A stretch of DNA of 35,634 bases from JBBPZA01 sp038199375 (GTDB lineage: Bacteria > Actinomycetota > Thermoleophilia > Solirubrobacterales > Solirubrobacteraceae): positions 1 through 35,634 of the forward strand of contig JBBPZA010000037.1 in the NCBI GenBank assembly GCA_038199375.1, written 5' to 3'. A program made the position numbers and the translations under genes. The notes beneath the pieces were generated by a model, which worked only from the letters and a program-made list of their open reading frames with translations, was not told the DNA's origin and did not search any database. Of the stretch, positions 23,050-31,200 are shown one piece after another (within the stretch, counting starts at the first letter, position 1; every line of letters begins with the position of its first letter).

Positions 23050-25146
23050 TCAGGCCGAGTCCAACTGCTGGGCCAGGCGGCGCTCGGCGAGGCTGGCCAC
23101 CCGGGGCGCGGCCTGGCGAGCAACCTCGCGGCACACCTCGACCGCCTCCTCGCTGACCGCCGCCCAGGGCCGGGCCGGGCGCGCAAGCGCGAAGCCCTGA
23201 CCGTAGGTGATGCCCAGCTCGGCGAGCGTCCGCAGCTCCTCGAGGCACTCGATGCCCTCCGCGCAGACCTCGGCGCCCGTGCTCGCCGCGAAGCTCGCGA
23301 ACGACTCCACCAGCGCGCGCTTGGCGCTGTCGCGGTGGACGCCCTCGACGAGCGCCCGGTCGAGCTTGATGATGTCGGCGCCTATGCGCATCACCTGCTG
23401 GAGGCCGGAGTAGCCCGCGCCCGCGTCGTCGATGGCCACGCGGCCGCCGCGCAGGCGCAGCGGCGCCAGGACGGCATGGAGGGACTTCTCGTCGGCGATG
23501 TGCTCGTGCTCGGTGATCTCGAGCACGATCTGGCTGAGGTCGTCGGGCAGCTCGTCGCGGACGCTTGCGGCGAGCAGCGCTGAAGGGCTCACGTTCACCG
23601 AGAGGAACGTCCCCGCCGGCCGCGTCTCGGCGGCCAGCGCGACGCGCACCGCCTCGGCCTCCATCTGCGGACCGAGCCCGAATCGGTGGGCCTGGGCGAA
23701 CCACCACGACGGGGGCAGCTTGCCGTCGCCCACGAAGCGCGCGAGCGCCTCGTAGCCGGCTATCCGGCCGCTGTCCAGGCGCATGATCGGCTGGAAGACC
23801 GGACAGATCGCGTCGGGGCGCTCGAGCATCTCGTCGAGCACCGCGCGCTGCTCGTCGGTCAGCACCAGCACGTGCTCGCGGTCATAGCGGCGCGCGTGGT
23901 CACGGCCGCTTCGCTTGGCCCAGTAGAGCGCGCCGTCGGCGAGCTGGAGAAGCGCGGTGGCCTGCTTGGCGTCGTCGGGAAAGCAGGCGATCCCTGCCGA
24001 GCAGGAGAGCTGGAACCCACGCGGCTCCAGCCCGGCGACGGCCGCCCGGGCGGCCTCGGCGAGGGCGAGCGCACGATTGGCGTCGGTGTCGGGCAGCACG
24101 ACGGCGAACTCGTCGCCGCCCAGGCGCGCGGGGAAGCCGATGCCCTTCATCGCGCTGTCCAGGCGCTCCCCGACCGCGCGCAGCACGTCGTCGCCGAAGG
24201 TGTGGCCGCGCGCGTCGTTGAGGCGCTTGAAGTTGTCCACGTCGAGGACCACGAGGCCCAGGGCGCTGCCCTCGCGGGTGGCTCGGGCGATGCTGTCGGC
24301 CAGGACCTCCTGGAAGTGGCGGTGATTGGCGAGGCCGGTCAGGGGATCCTCGAGCGCGAGGGCCCGCAGCCGCTGATGGCTCTGCTCCAAGCCGTCGGCC
24401 ATCTGGTCGAAGTCGTGCGCGAGCACGCCGATCTCGTCGCGCCGGGTCCAGTTCAGCCGACTGGACAGCTCGCCCGCCCGGATCCGGTGGGTTGCCAGGC
24501 GCAGCCTCTGGAGGGGGGTGAACACCGCGCGGCCGAGCACCAGGGCGGTGAACGCCGTGAAGCTCAACAGGAGCGTGGTGAGGATGAGCGCGAAGCGGCG
24601 TGTGCGGTGGGCCATCGCCGTGTCGTGGGGCTCGAGGTCGTAGGCGAGCTCGAGCGCCGTGGCGTCGAAGCGGTTGGCCGGAAGGGGAAGCAGGAGCACG
24701 GCGACGTGCCGGCCGTCCGCGCGGACCTCGGTCTGGGTCGGGCGCTTGACCGGAGCGCGCCGGGCCCGGTCGGCGACCTGCCGGCTCCCCGCGAGCGCGG
24801 CGGGGCCGCTGGTGGCGAGCGGCGCGACGCGCGCGTCGCGCCGGCCCCAGACCACGGCGCCCACGATGCCGGGATGCAGGCGCCTCAGGCGCTGGGTGCG
24901 CTCCCGGAGGTTGACCGGCCGCCCGGCCTGCTGGACCATCAGGTCCTGCCGGAAGCTCTCGCCCGCGGTGGCGAGCAGCTCCCGACCCCCCTCGCGGTAG
25001 GCGCCCGCCAGTTCGCTGCCCGAGCTGTGGCTCGCGACGTAGGCGCAGACCGCGGCGCCGACGCACAAGGCGACGCTCACCTGGATCCGCAGGCTTCGCG
25101 CGGCTCCTCGGAGCCGCGCGAAGCGCTGGGATTCGGATTCGATCAT
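23050..25146 (-). CDS. Membrane-bound GGDEF-EAL protein (c-di-GMP turnover)
   Basis: The 698-aa protein has a transmembrane helix at about 20-38, an outer sensor region (about 40-182) without a recognised fold, a second helix (ALILTTLLLSFTAFTALVLG), HAMP at about 206-258, GGDEF (GGDEF at 343-347, DVDNFKRLND before it) and EAL (E466-A467-L468). The cyclase motif is canonical and the RxxD inhibitory site is absent. The EAL domain keeps NVSPSAL, EITEHE, DDAGAGYSGL, IIKLDRALV, AEGIE and TYGQGFAL, so both domains could be active. The direction of net activity cannot be told. The upstream beta-propeller gene ends 25 bp before its ATG. Confidence 0.92.
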   Translation of the reverse strand: MIESESQRFARLRGAARSLRIQVSVALCVGAAVCAYVASHSSGSELAGAYREGGRELLATAGESFRQDLMVQQAGRPVNLRERTQRLRRLHPGIVGAVVWGRRDARVAPLATSGPAALAGSRQVADRARRAPVKRPTQTEVRADGRHVAVLLLPLPANRFDATALELAYDLEPHDTAMAHRTRRFALILTTLLLSFTAFTALVLGRAVFTPLQRLRLATHRIRAGELSSRLNWTRRDEIGVLAHDFDQMADGLEQSHQRLRALALEDPLTGLANHRHFQEVLADSIARATREGSALGLVVLDVDNFKRLNDARGHTFGDDVLRAVGERLDSAMKGIGFPARLGGDEFAVVLPDTDANRALALAEAARAAVAGLEPRGFQLSCSAGIACFPDDAKQATALLQLADGALYWAKRSGRDHARRYDREHVLVLTDEQRAVLDEMLERPDAICPVFQPIMRLDSGRIAGYEALARFVGDGKLPPSWWFAQAHRFGLGPQMEAEAVRVALAAETRPAGTFLSVNVSPSALLAASVRDELPDDLSQIVLEITEHEHIADEKSLHAVLAPLRLRGGRVAIDDAGAGYSGLQQVMRIGADIIKLDRALVEGVHRDSAKRALVESFASFAASTGAEVCAEGIECLEELRTLAELGITYGQGFALARPARPWAAVSEEAVEVCREVARQAAPRVASLAERRLAQQLDSA

Positions 25147-25171
25147 CGCCCCATGCGGCCGGCGCCCGCGC

Positions 25172-26524
25172 CTACCCGAGCGTGCGGACGCGGATGGCGT
25201 GGGGGTCGGGCGGCTTTCCGTCGGACCGGCGGGCGGGGGCAAGCCCGACCATCGCGCCGTCCTTGCCGCCGCGCCGAACGTCGATCACGCCGATGCCCGG
25301 TGTGGCGCCGATGGCGTCATGCCCTCCGCTCAACGGCGCCGGGCCGCGCAGGGACGCGTAGACCGTCTTGCCGTCCGGGGAGAGATCGAACAGGTCCGGA
25401 GCCGGGTCGCTCGAGAGCGGGCCCACGAGGCTGTACCGGTTGACGACCTCGTTCCTGCGCGTGTCGACCACGGTGACGTCGTTCTGGATGCGGTCGCCCG
25501 CCAGGAGGTACTTCTCGCCCTTGGTCACGGCGACGGCGTGTGCGTCGACCTCGCCCTCACGGCTGTAGACGAGGGTCGGCGCCGGCGTGTTCGGCGTGGT
25601 CGACGGCGTCCGGCGGAACTGGCTGAGCTCGAACGAGTAGACCTTGTGTCCGAAGAGGTCACCGGGCGCACCGGCGCCGGCGTTGACGTACATGCGGTCG
25701 TCCGCCTGCATCTGGCCGCAGCCGTTGTCGTCGATGGCGTCGCGGTCGTACTCGGCCACGATCCGCATGGGGCTTGCGTTCTGGTCGACCACGAAGGCCC
25801 CGCCGCCGCGCAGCGAGACGAACGTGAAGCGCCCGTCGTTGGTGGTCCGCGGGCAGATCGGAGCGTTGTCGGGCCGCAGCGCGGGGTCCTGCTTGGGCGC
25901 GCCGCTCGGCGTCGTGCCCTCGTAGAGGCTCAGCGTCGCCTCCGGCTCGAGCGTGAAGCGGCGGTTGGCGTAGTCGGTGCGGATGCGTTGCAGGAGCTTG
26001 CCGTTCTGGTTGGCGACCACCAGGTAGCGCTGGTCGCGCGTGGGCCACATCGCGTGGGCCTGCTGGGCACCGCCGGCGCCCGGGCTCACGCGCAGGCAGT
26101 CGAGCGGCTCGCGGGTTCGGGCGTCGATGATGAGGACGTGGCCGCTGACCACGAAGGAGATCGCGGCGTACCGGTTGCCTCCGGGGCCGTCGAAGTCGCC
26201 GCCGTTGAAGACGAGCATGTGGGGTCGGACCGCGTTGGCGCCCGTCTTCTGGAGGCAGAGGTCGTTCGCCGCGCCGCCCAGGTCGACGGTCTCGGGCTGT
26301 GCGCCGGCCGCGTCGGCCTGCAGGTCGTCGCCGTCGTAGATGTGCAGGTAGCCGCCGTAGCCGGTCCGGCTGTCGGTCTGGTCGATGGTCCAGACCTCGT
26401 GGCTCTTCTTCGACGGCCCCTTCCTGCCTGAGTCCGAGCCGTCGGCCATGGCGGCCGAGGCGATGACCACACCCAGCCCCATCGCCGCGACGATCAGCCC
26501 GTACAGGATCCTTATTCGCTTCAT
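25172..26524 (-). CDS. Secreted beta-propeller-like protein
   Basis: The 450-aa protein has a signal peptide (KRIRILYGLIVAAMGLGVVIASAAMA, cleaved near residue 27) and repeated blade-like strands, each with a turn such as VLIIDARTREPLDCLRV, YLVVANQNGKLLQRI, VTVVDTRRNEVVNRY and GIGVIDVRRGG. These fit a 40-residue propeller. The last blade (PDLFDLSPDGKTVYASLRGP) has the YVTN/WD-type signature. The start has an excellent SD (GGAGGTGGG). It precedes the GGDEF-EAL gene in the same direction and could feed its outer sensor domain, which is inference. Confidence 0.75.
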   Translation of the reverse strand: MKRIRILYGLIVAAMGLGVVIASAAMADGSDSGRKGPSKKSHEVWTIDQTDSRTGYGGYLHIYDGDDLQADAAGAQPETVDLGGAANDLCLQKTGANAVRPHMLVFNGGDFDGPGGNRYAAISFVVSGHVLIIDARTREPLDCLRVSPGAGGAQQAHAMWPTRDQRYLVVANQNGKLLQRIRTDYANRRFTLEPEATLSLYEGTTPSGAPKQDPALRPDNAPICPRTTNDGRFTFVSLRGGGAFVVDQNASPMRIVAEYDRDAIDDNGCGQMQADDRMYVNAGAGAPGDLFGHKVYSFELSQFRRTPSTTPNTPAPTLVYSREGEVDAHAVAVTKGEKYLLAGDRIQNDVTVVDTRRNEVVNRYSLVGPLSSDPAPDLFDLSPDGKTVYASLRGPAPLSGGHDAIGATPGIGVIDVRRGGKDGAMVGLAPARRSDGKPPDPHAIRVRTLG

Positions 26525-26727
26525 GGCCTTCCCACCTCCAGGTCTGTGCTTCGGTCCGTGACCGAGCTTGTATCGGCGCCTAGGCGCTCGTCCCTTGAGA
26601 TCGTGACGGCCTTCGTTCGATGCGCTGGACATGTAGTCGAGGTTTGGCCCGTCGGGGCGCGAGACTGTCGTCGACCCCGATAGTCGAGGCAAGTGACGAT
26701 CTCGCCGCGGTATATCGTCGTCTTTGA
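26525..26727. other. Divergent intergenic region between beta-propeller and macrodomain genes
   Basis: This 203-bp region holds a 12-bp perfect palindrome GCGCCTAGGCGC (26576-26587), a direct repeat TAGTCGAGG at 26634-26642 and 26681-26689, and a TATATC -10 (26711-26716) 11 bases before the macrodomain ATG. The palindrome and the repeats are candidate operator sites; nothing identifies their regulator. Confidence 0.4.
26711..26716 (+). promoter_or_regulatory. -10 hexamer TATATC of the macrodomain gene
   Basis: TATATC ends 11 bases before ATG 26728, the same spacing as at ribD and rpmB. The final T of TANNNT is replaced by C. Confidence 0.35.
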
Positions 26728-27240
26728 ATGAGCGAGCCGCGCATAGAGGTCGTAGAGGTCGACATCACGACGCTCGAGGTCGACGCGATTGCCAACGCCG
26801 CCAACACCCGACTCGTTCACGGCGGCGGTGTCGCGGCGGCGATCTCGCGAGCCGGGGGCCCCGAGGTTCAGCGCGAGAGCGACGAGCGCGCGCCCATCGG
26901 CCTCGGCGAGGCCGTTGAGACCGGGGCGGGCGACATGCCGGCACGATGGGTCATCCACGCCGCGACCATGGAGCTCGGCGGGCCGACCTCTGCGGAGATC
27001 ATCCGCGAGGCGACCGCCAGCACGCTGCGGCGCGCGGACGAGCTCGGAGCCCGCTCGCTCGCCCTCGTCGCCTTCGGCACGGGCGTCGGCGGCTTTGCGC
27101 TCGAGGAGGCCGCCCGCATCGAGGTCGAGGAGGTTCGCGGCCACCTCGCCGGCGGCGCCGGCGGCCTGGAGCGGATCGTCTTCGCGGTCCACGGCGCGAA
27201 GGCGCGCGAGGCGTTCGAGCGGGCGCTCAGCGAACGCTGA
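26728..27240 (+). CDS. Macrodomain protein (ADP-ribose binding or hydrolase)
   Basis: The 170-aa protein is a single macrodomain. It has VDAIANAANTRLVHGGGVAAAISRAGG (the ADP-ribose loop with N-A-A-N and the GGGV turn), a middle strand VIHAATME, and the second binding loop LVAFGTGVGGF. It may remove ADP-ribose or O-acetyl-ADP-ribose groups. The 3' end overlaps the acylphosphatase gene by 14 bp, exactly within an inverted repeat TCAGCG-AA-CGCTGA (27227-27240) that contains both stop codons. Confidence 0.9.
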   Translation: MSEPRIEVVEVDITTLEVDAIANAANTRLVHGGGVAAAISRAGGPEVQRESDERAPIGLGEAVETGAGDMPARWVIHAATMELGGPTSAEIIREATASTLRRADELGARSLALVAFGTGVGGFALEEAARIEVEEVRGHLAGGAGGLERIVFAVHGAKAREAFERALSER

Positions 27241-27502
27241 AGCCGGTCAGCCCCTCCGGCTCCTCCTCGTCGACCTCGACATCCTCGACGTCGGCGCTGC
27301 TCGGGCCGCCGCGCATGAACGACAGGAGGGCCTCGACCGCCGCGGGATTCCCCTCGAAGACGGCTTCCACGGCGCCGTCGTCGCGGTTGGTCACCCAACC
27401 GGCGACGCCTTCGGAGCCGGCCTGCTCCCGGACGGAGTCGCGGAAGAACACTCCCTGGACGCGGCCGTGAGCGACGGCGCGGCGGCGGATCGGATCGGGC
27501 AC
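27227..27502 (-). CDS. Acylphosphatase
   Basis: This small enzyme of 91 aa hydrolyses acyl phosphates. It has the family core GRVQGVFFRDSVREQA with the catalytic Arg and the C-terminal GWVTNRDDGAVEAVFEG with the catalytic Asn. The start GTG 27502 is seven bases after TAGCGT, a -10-like hexamer overlapping the upstream gene's stop; an AGAGGAG stands a little further off. It follows the DUF2130-like gene closely. No other start fits. Confidence 0.9.
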   Translation of the reverse strand: MPDPIRRRAVAHGRVQGVFFRDSVREQAGSEGVAGWVTNRDDGAVEAVFEGNPAAVEALLSFMRGGPSSADVEDVEVDEEEPEGLTGFSVR

Positions 27503-27512
27503 GCTCTCGACG

Positions 27513-28808
27513 CTACTCCTCTGCGCGCGCCTGCGCCTCCGCAAGCTGCTCGGCGAGATCCTCGAGATGCGCACGGACCCGGGCGGCCATCGCCTCGAGC
27601 ACGTCGCGGGCCTTGTCGATGCTCGTCGTGGCGCCCGTGAGCTGCTGCTTGACCGCCCGCACGTCGCCCATCGCGGTCAGGGTGCGCTCGACCGCCTCGG
27701 CCAGCGCGCCGGCGTCGAGGCCGTCGCCGCCGCCGCGGGCCGTCACGACGCGGGCGCGGGCGAGCGCGTAGGCAACCTCGAGCGCGAGGCGCGACCCATC
27801 CTCCGGGTCGTAGGCGACGACCAGCTTGTCCCCGTTGATCTCGCGCAGCGCGGTGGTCTTCGCGGGCAGGTGCTCCTCGCTGGGGACCACGAGCACGGCG
27901 TAGTCGGCGCCACGCTCGGCCATCGCCCGGTCGAGCTGGCGCACGGCCTCGGGCCTTGAGAGCTTGGAGTCCTTGGCCTCGAAGACCACCCGCCCGCGCG
28001 CGGGGCCGCGACAGCCGTCGATCCCGACGACGACGTCGCCGGTCTTGCGCGTCGCGCCCTTGCGGTCGCCGACGGCCTCGGCGTCATCGCCCTGGGCCAC
28101 GGCGATGACGTCAACCGCCTCGAAGACCGCCTCCTCGTAGGAGCGGCCCTTCGCGGTCCCTCGATCGCGCTCGATCGCGAGCTCGAGCTGCTTCTCGCGC
28201 TCGCCCTGGAGGCGCTGGACCTCGAGCTGGAGAGCGGAGACCTTGTCGCCCATGGCGCGCAGCGCCTCGCCCTGCTGGTCGCCCATCTGACGGATCGCCC
28301 GCACCGAGGCGGCCTTGAAGTCGGCCAGCGGGTTCTGGCCGTCGGCCGCGGAGAACTGGCGCAGGAGCTCCTCGCGGGAGCGCTGCATGACCTCGCCGAC
28401 CACCGCCCGCACGCGGTGCTGGACCGCCCCGGAGCTGTCGTCGGAGAAGTGTCGGTCGAGCGCCTTTGACAGGTGGCCGCTGTCGGGGCCGAAGACCTCC
28501 TCGAGCTGGCCCGACAGGCGCTCGGAGACCTGCTCGGCCCGCTGGGCGAAGGACGTCTCGACCTCGCGCGAGGCCTTCTCGAACTCGGTGCGTACGAAGT
28601 CGGCATTGGCCGCCGCCTGCTCGCGGTCGAGCACCCGAGCCCCGATCTCGACCGCGTCGACCAGGGTGGCGACCGGGTCGACGCCCGCCTCCTCGCGCTC
28701 GCGAACCAGCCGCACCGCGCACGCGTCGTCGATCAGGACGCCGTCGACGATCACGCGGTCGCCCACGACGCGGACGCTGGACTGGCGGAGAGGGGTGGCA
28801 GCTTCCAT
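27513..28808 (-). CDS. Coiled-coil protein with a PD-(D/E)XK nuclease-like core (DUF2130/RmuC-like)
   Basis: The 431-aa protein has a long helical region (about 50-215, for example REVETSFAQRAEQVSERLSG). A nuclease-like core follows at 220-330: GRSYEEAVFEAVDVIA, then TGDVVVGIDG with the acidic residue, and RVVFEAKDSKLSR, which supplies the E-x-K motif, then QLDRAMAERGADYAVLVV. Another helical stretch closes it. DNA-cleaving proteins of this layout include RmuC and DUF2130 members. Its substrate is unknown. The stop TAG (27513-27515) is 10 bp from the acylphosphatase start. ATG 28808 follows TATCTT by 12 bases. Confidence 0.7.
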   Translation of the reverse strand: MEAATPLRQSSVRVVGDRVIVDGVLIDDACAVRLVREREEAGVDPVATLVDAVEIGARVLDREQAAANADFVRTEFEKASREVETSFAQRAEQVSERLSGQLEEVFGPDSGHLSKALDRHFSDDSSGAVQHRVRAVVGEVMQRSREELLRQFSAADGQNPLADFKAASVRAIRQMGDQQGEALRAMGDKVSALQLEVQRLQGEREKQLELAIERDRGTAKGRSYEEAVFEAVDVIAVAQGDDAEAVGDRKGATRKTGDVVVGIDGCRGPARGRVVFEAKDSKLSRPEAVRQLDRAMAERGADYAVLVVPSEEHLPAKTTALREINGDKLVVAYDPEDGSRLALEVAYALARARVVTARGGGDGLDAGALAEAVERTLTAMGDVRAVKQQLTGATTSIDKARDVLEAMAARVRAHLEDLAEQLAEAQARAEE

Positions 28809-28820
28809 TCGAACTCAGAC

Positions 28821-28826
28821 AAGATA
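28821..28826 (-). promoter_or_regulatory. -10 hexamer TATCTT of the coiled-coil nuclease-like gene
   Basis: TATCTT on the minus strand ends 12 bases before ATG 28808. It lies in the 55-bp gap shared with the divergent acyl-CoA synthetase gene. Confidence 0.4.
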
Positions 28827-28863
28827 AGCCGCTCCCCGGACGGAAAGTGATTGGATAGCGGGG

Positions 28864-30465
28864 ATGTCCGTCGGCGATCGCGTCCACACCATCCGAACGC
28901 TCGCCGAGGCAGGGGTGATCGGGCCCGTGCGTCCCGACAAGGTCCTCCGCATCGGCCAGGCCCTGCGGCGCTTCGGTCCCACCCCCGCCGCGGGCTATGC
29001 GGCGTCTGACATCCGCCATCCCGACCGTATCGCGATCGTCGACGAGCTCGGATCGCTGAGCTTCGGAGACGTCCACCGGCGCACGAATGCGCTCGCCCAT
29101 GCGCTCGCCGACCGGGGCATCGTCGAGGGCGACGGGATCGCGATCATGTGCCGCAACCACCGCGGCTTCATCGAGGCGACCGTCGCCTGCTCGAAGCTCG
29201 GCGCCGACGCGCTCTACCTCAACACGTCGTTCGCCGCCCCGCAGATCACCGAGGTGGTCAAGCGCGAGAACCCGCGCGCCATCGTGTTCGACGAGGAGTT
29301 CTCAGAACTGGTCAAGGACGCGGGACGCCGGCGCAAGCGCTTCATCGGCTGGCACGGCGAGGGCAAGCTCTCCGACCCGACGCTCTCAGAGCTCGTGGAG
29401 GAGGGCGACGGCGAGGACGTGGTGGCGCCCGGCGAGCGCGGCAAGGCCGTGATCCTGACCTCGGGGACCACCGGCGCGCCGAAGGGCGCATCGCGCAAGC
29501 AGCCCGAGTCGCTCGATCCCGCCGCCGCCCTCCTCTCAAAGATCCCGCTGCGCAGCCGCGAGCCGACGATGATCGCCGCCCCGCTCTTTCACTCCTGGGG
29601 CTTTGCCCACTTCAGCCTCGCGCTCGGGCTGGGCTCCACGCTGGTGCTCCGGAGCAAGTTCGAGCCCGAGGAGGCGCTCTCGGCGACCGCTCAGCACCAG
29701 TGCACGGCGCTCGTGGTCGTCCCGGTGATGGTTCAGCGAATCCTCGAGCTGGCGTCCGAGGCGATCGACCGCTACGACCTCGCGGCGCTGCGGGTCATCG
29801 CGATCAGCGGCTCGGCGCTCTCGCCGTCGCTCGCCGAGCGCGCGATGGAGCGCTTCGGCGAGGTGCTCTACAACCTCTACGGCTCCACCGAGGTCGCCTG
29901 GGCGGCCATCGCGACCCCCGAGGACATGCGCGCGGCGCCGGGATCGGTGGGAAAGCCGCCGCGCGGCACGACGCTCAGGCTCTACGACGAGGAGGGAGCG
30001 GAGGTCGAGCAGGGCGAGACCGGCCGCATCTTCGTGGGCAACGACATGCTCTTCGAGGGCTACACCGGCGGCGGCTCGAAGGACCTCATCGACGGCCTCA
30101 TGGCCACCGGTGACGTCGGCCACCTCGACGAGGGCGGCCGTCTGTTCGTCGACGGGCGAGACGACGAGATGATCGTCTCGGGCGGCGAGAACGTCTTCCC
30201 GCAGGAGGTCGAGGAGCTGCTCGCCGGCCACGACGACGTCGCCGACGTGGCCGTGGTGGGAGTGGACGACGAGGAGTTCGGCCAGCGGCTGCGGGCGGTG
30301 ATCGTCAAGCGCAAGGGGGCGAAGCTCGGCGAGAAGGACGTCAAGGAGCACGTCAAGCGAAACCTCGCGGACTACAAGGTCCCCCGCGACGTCGACTTCG
30401 TCGACCAGCTGCCCAGGACCTCGACCGGCAAGGTCCTCAAGCGCGAGCTCGGCGACGGGGAGTGA
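28864..30465 (+). CDS. Long-chain acyl-CoA synthetase (AMP-forming, FadD-like)
   Basis: The 533-aa protein has the AMP-binding motif LTSGTTGAPKGASRKQPES (about residue 198), APLFHSWGFAHFSLALGLG, NLYGSTEVAWAAI (A5), GDVGHLDEGGRLFVDGRDDEMIVSGGENVFPQEVE (A7-A8) and the catalytic Lys in RTSTGKVLKREL at the C-terminus. These mark an acid-CoA ligase that activates a fatty acid through acyl-AMP. The K-Q-P after the first motif resembles a FadD12-type subgroup; this is a weak subfamily guess. No operon partner is clear, since the next gene starts 78 bp later. Confidence 0.92.
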   Translation: MSVGDRVHTIRTLAEAGVIGPVRPDKVLRIGQALRRFGPTPAAGYAASDIRHPDRIAIVDELGSLSFGDVHRRTNALAHALADRGIVEGDGIAIMCRNHRGFIEATVACSKLGADALYLNTSFAAPQITEVVKRENPRAIVFDEEFSELVKDAGRRRKRFIGWHGEGKLSDPTLSELVEEGDGEDVVAPGERGKAVILTSGTTGAPKGASRKQPESLDPAAALLSKIPLRSREPTMIAAPLFHSWGFAHFSLALGLGSTLVLRSKFEPEEALSATAQHQCTALVVVPVMVQRILELASEAIDRYDLAALRVIAISGSALSPSLAERAMERFGEVLYNLYGSTEVAWAAIATPEDMRAAPGSVGKPPRGTTLRLYDEEGAEVEQGETGRIFVGNDMLFEGYTGGGSKDLIDGLMATGDVGHLDEGGRLFVDGRDDEMIVSGGENVFPQEVEELLAGHDDVADVAVVGVDDEEFGQRLRAVIVKRKGAKLGEKDVKEHVKRNLADYKVPRDVDFVDQLPRTSTGKVLKRELGDGE

Positions 30466-30524
30466 GCGGACGCGGCGAGTGGGCCGCCGTTCACGCGACG
30501 GGGCGGGTAAGCCGCCGTCCGAGC

Positions 30525-30555
30525 TGTGTGTCAGCATGTGGCCATGCGTTTGCAC
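30525..30555. promoter_or_regulatory. Inverted repeat over the start of the antitoxin gene
   Basis: GCATG (30534-30538) and CATGC (30543-30547) flank four bases, and TGTG (30525-30528) and CACA (30552-30555) extend the symmetry. The repeat covers the ATG of the RHH gene, a common layout for self-repressed toxin-antitoxin operons. Confidence 0.3.
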
Positions 30556-30783
30556 ATAAGCCTCGAGGACGAGCTCGTCGAGCAGCTCGACCGCCGGGTG
30601 GGGCGCCGCCGCCGGAGCGCCTTCATCTCCGAGACGCTTCGCCGCGCCCTGGAGGACGATCGGCGCTGGCAGGAGATCGAGGCGGTGATCGCGTCGCTCT
30701 CCGACTCGGGGCACGACTGGGACGACGATCCCGCGGCGTGGGTCCGCTCCCAGCGCCGCGGCGACGAGCGACGCGTGGGTTGA
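30544..30783 (+). CDS. Ribbon-helix-helix antitoxin (VapB-like)
   Basis: The 79-aa protein starts MRLHISLEDELVEQLDRRVG, a strand plus helix, then RRRSAFISETLRRALEDD, the second helix of the RHH fold. A C-terminal acidic tail (WDDDPAAWVRSQRR) would bind the toxin. The toxin gene begins 11 bp later in the same direction. ATG 30544 is chosen over 30526 because the domain begins here. Confidence 0.85.
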   Translation: MRLHISLEDELVEQLDRRVGRRRRSAFISETLRRALEDDRRWQEIEAVIASLSDSGHDWDDDPAAWVRSQRRGDERRVG

Positions 30784-30794
30784 CTTGCCGGGCG

Positions 30795-31184
30795 ATGCCC
30801 GTCCTTCTCGACACCACCGTCCTGATCGACGTGCTGCGGGGGCGGCCGGTCGCCCACCGGCTCGTCGGCCTCCGCGCGACGGGTCAGATTCCGTGGACCA
30901 GCGCCATCAACGTGGAGGAGGTGTGGCGGGGGTTGCGAGCCGACGAGGAGGTGCCGGCGGCCCGGCTCTTCGGCGGCCTGCGCGTCGCCTCGCTGGGCCG
31001 GCCGGAAGGCCAGCGGGCGGGAGCCTGGCGCCGCGACTTCTCAGCGCGCGGCGTGACCCTCGCCCAGGCCGACTGCCTGGTCGCTGCCTCTGCGATGGCG
31101 GTCGGAGCCAGCCTGGCGACCGGCAATCCGAAGGACTTTCCCATGCCCGAGCTTGTCGTCGAGCACTGGCCGGTCGGCGGCTGA
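30795..31184 (+). CDS. PIN-domain RNase toxin (VapC-like)
   Basis: The 129-aa protein has the conserved acidic residues of PIN nucleases: D6 in LLDTTVLID, E41/E42 in INVEEVWRG, D93 in LAQADCLVAA, and D114 in TGNPKDFP. The N-terminal strand and the C-terminal GNPKDF are typical. It would cut tRNA or other RNA when free from the RHH antitoxin. No catalytic residue is missing, so it should be active. Confidence 0.9.
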   Translation: MPVLLDTTVLIDVLRGRPVAHRLVGLRATGQIPWTSAINVEEVWRGLRADEEVPAARLFGGLRVASLGRPEGQRAGAWRRDFSARGVTLAQADCLVAASAMAVGASLATGNPKDFPMPELVVEHWPVGG

Positions 31185-31200
31185 GCCAGTTCCGAGGCCT

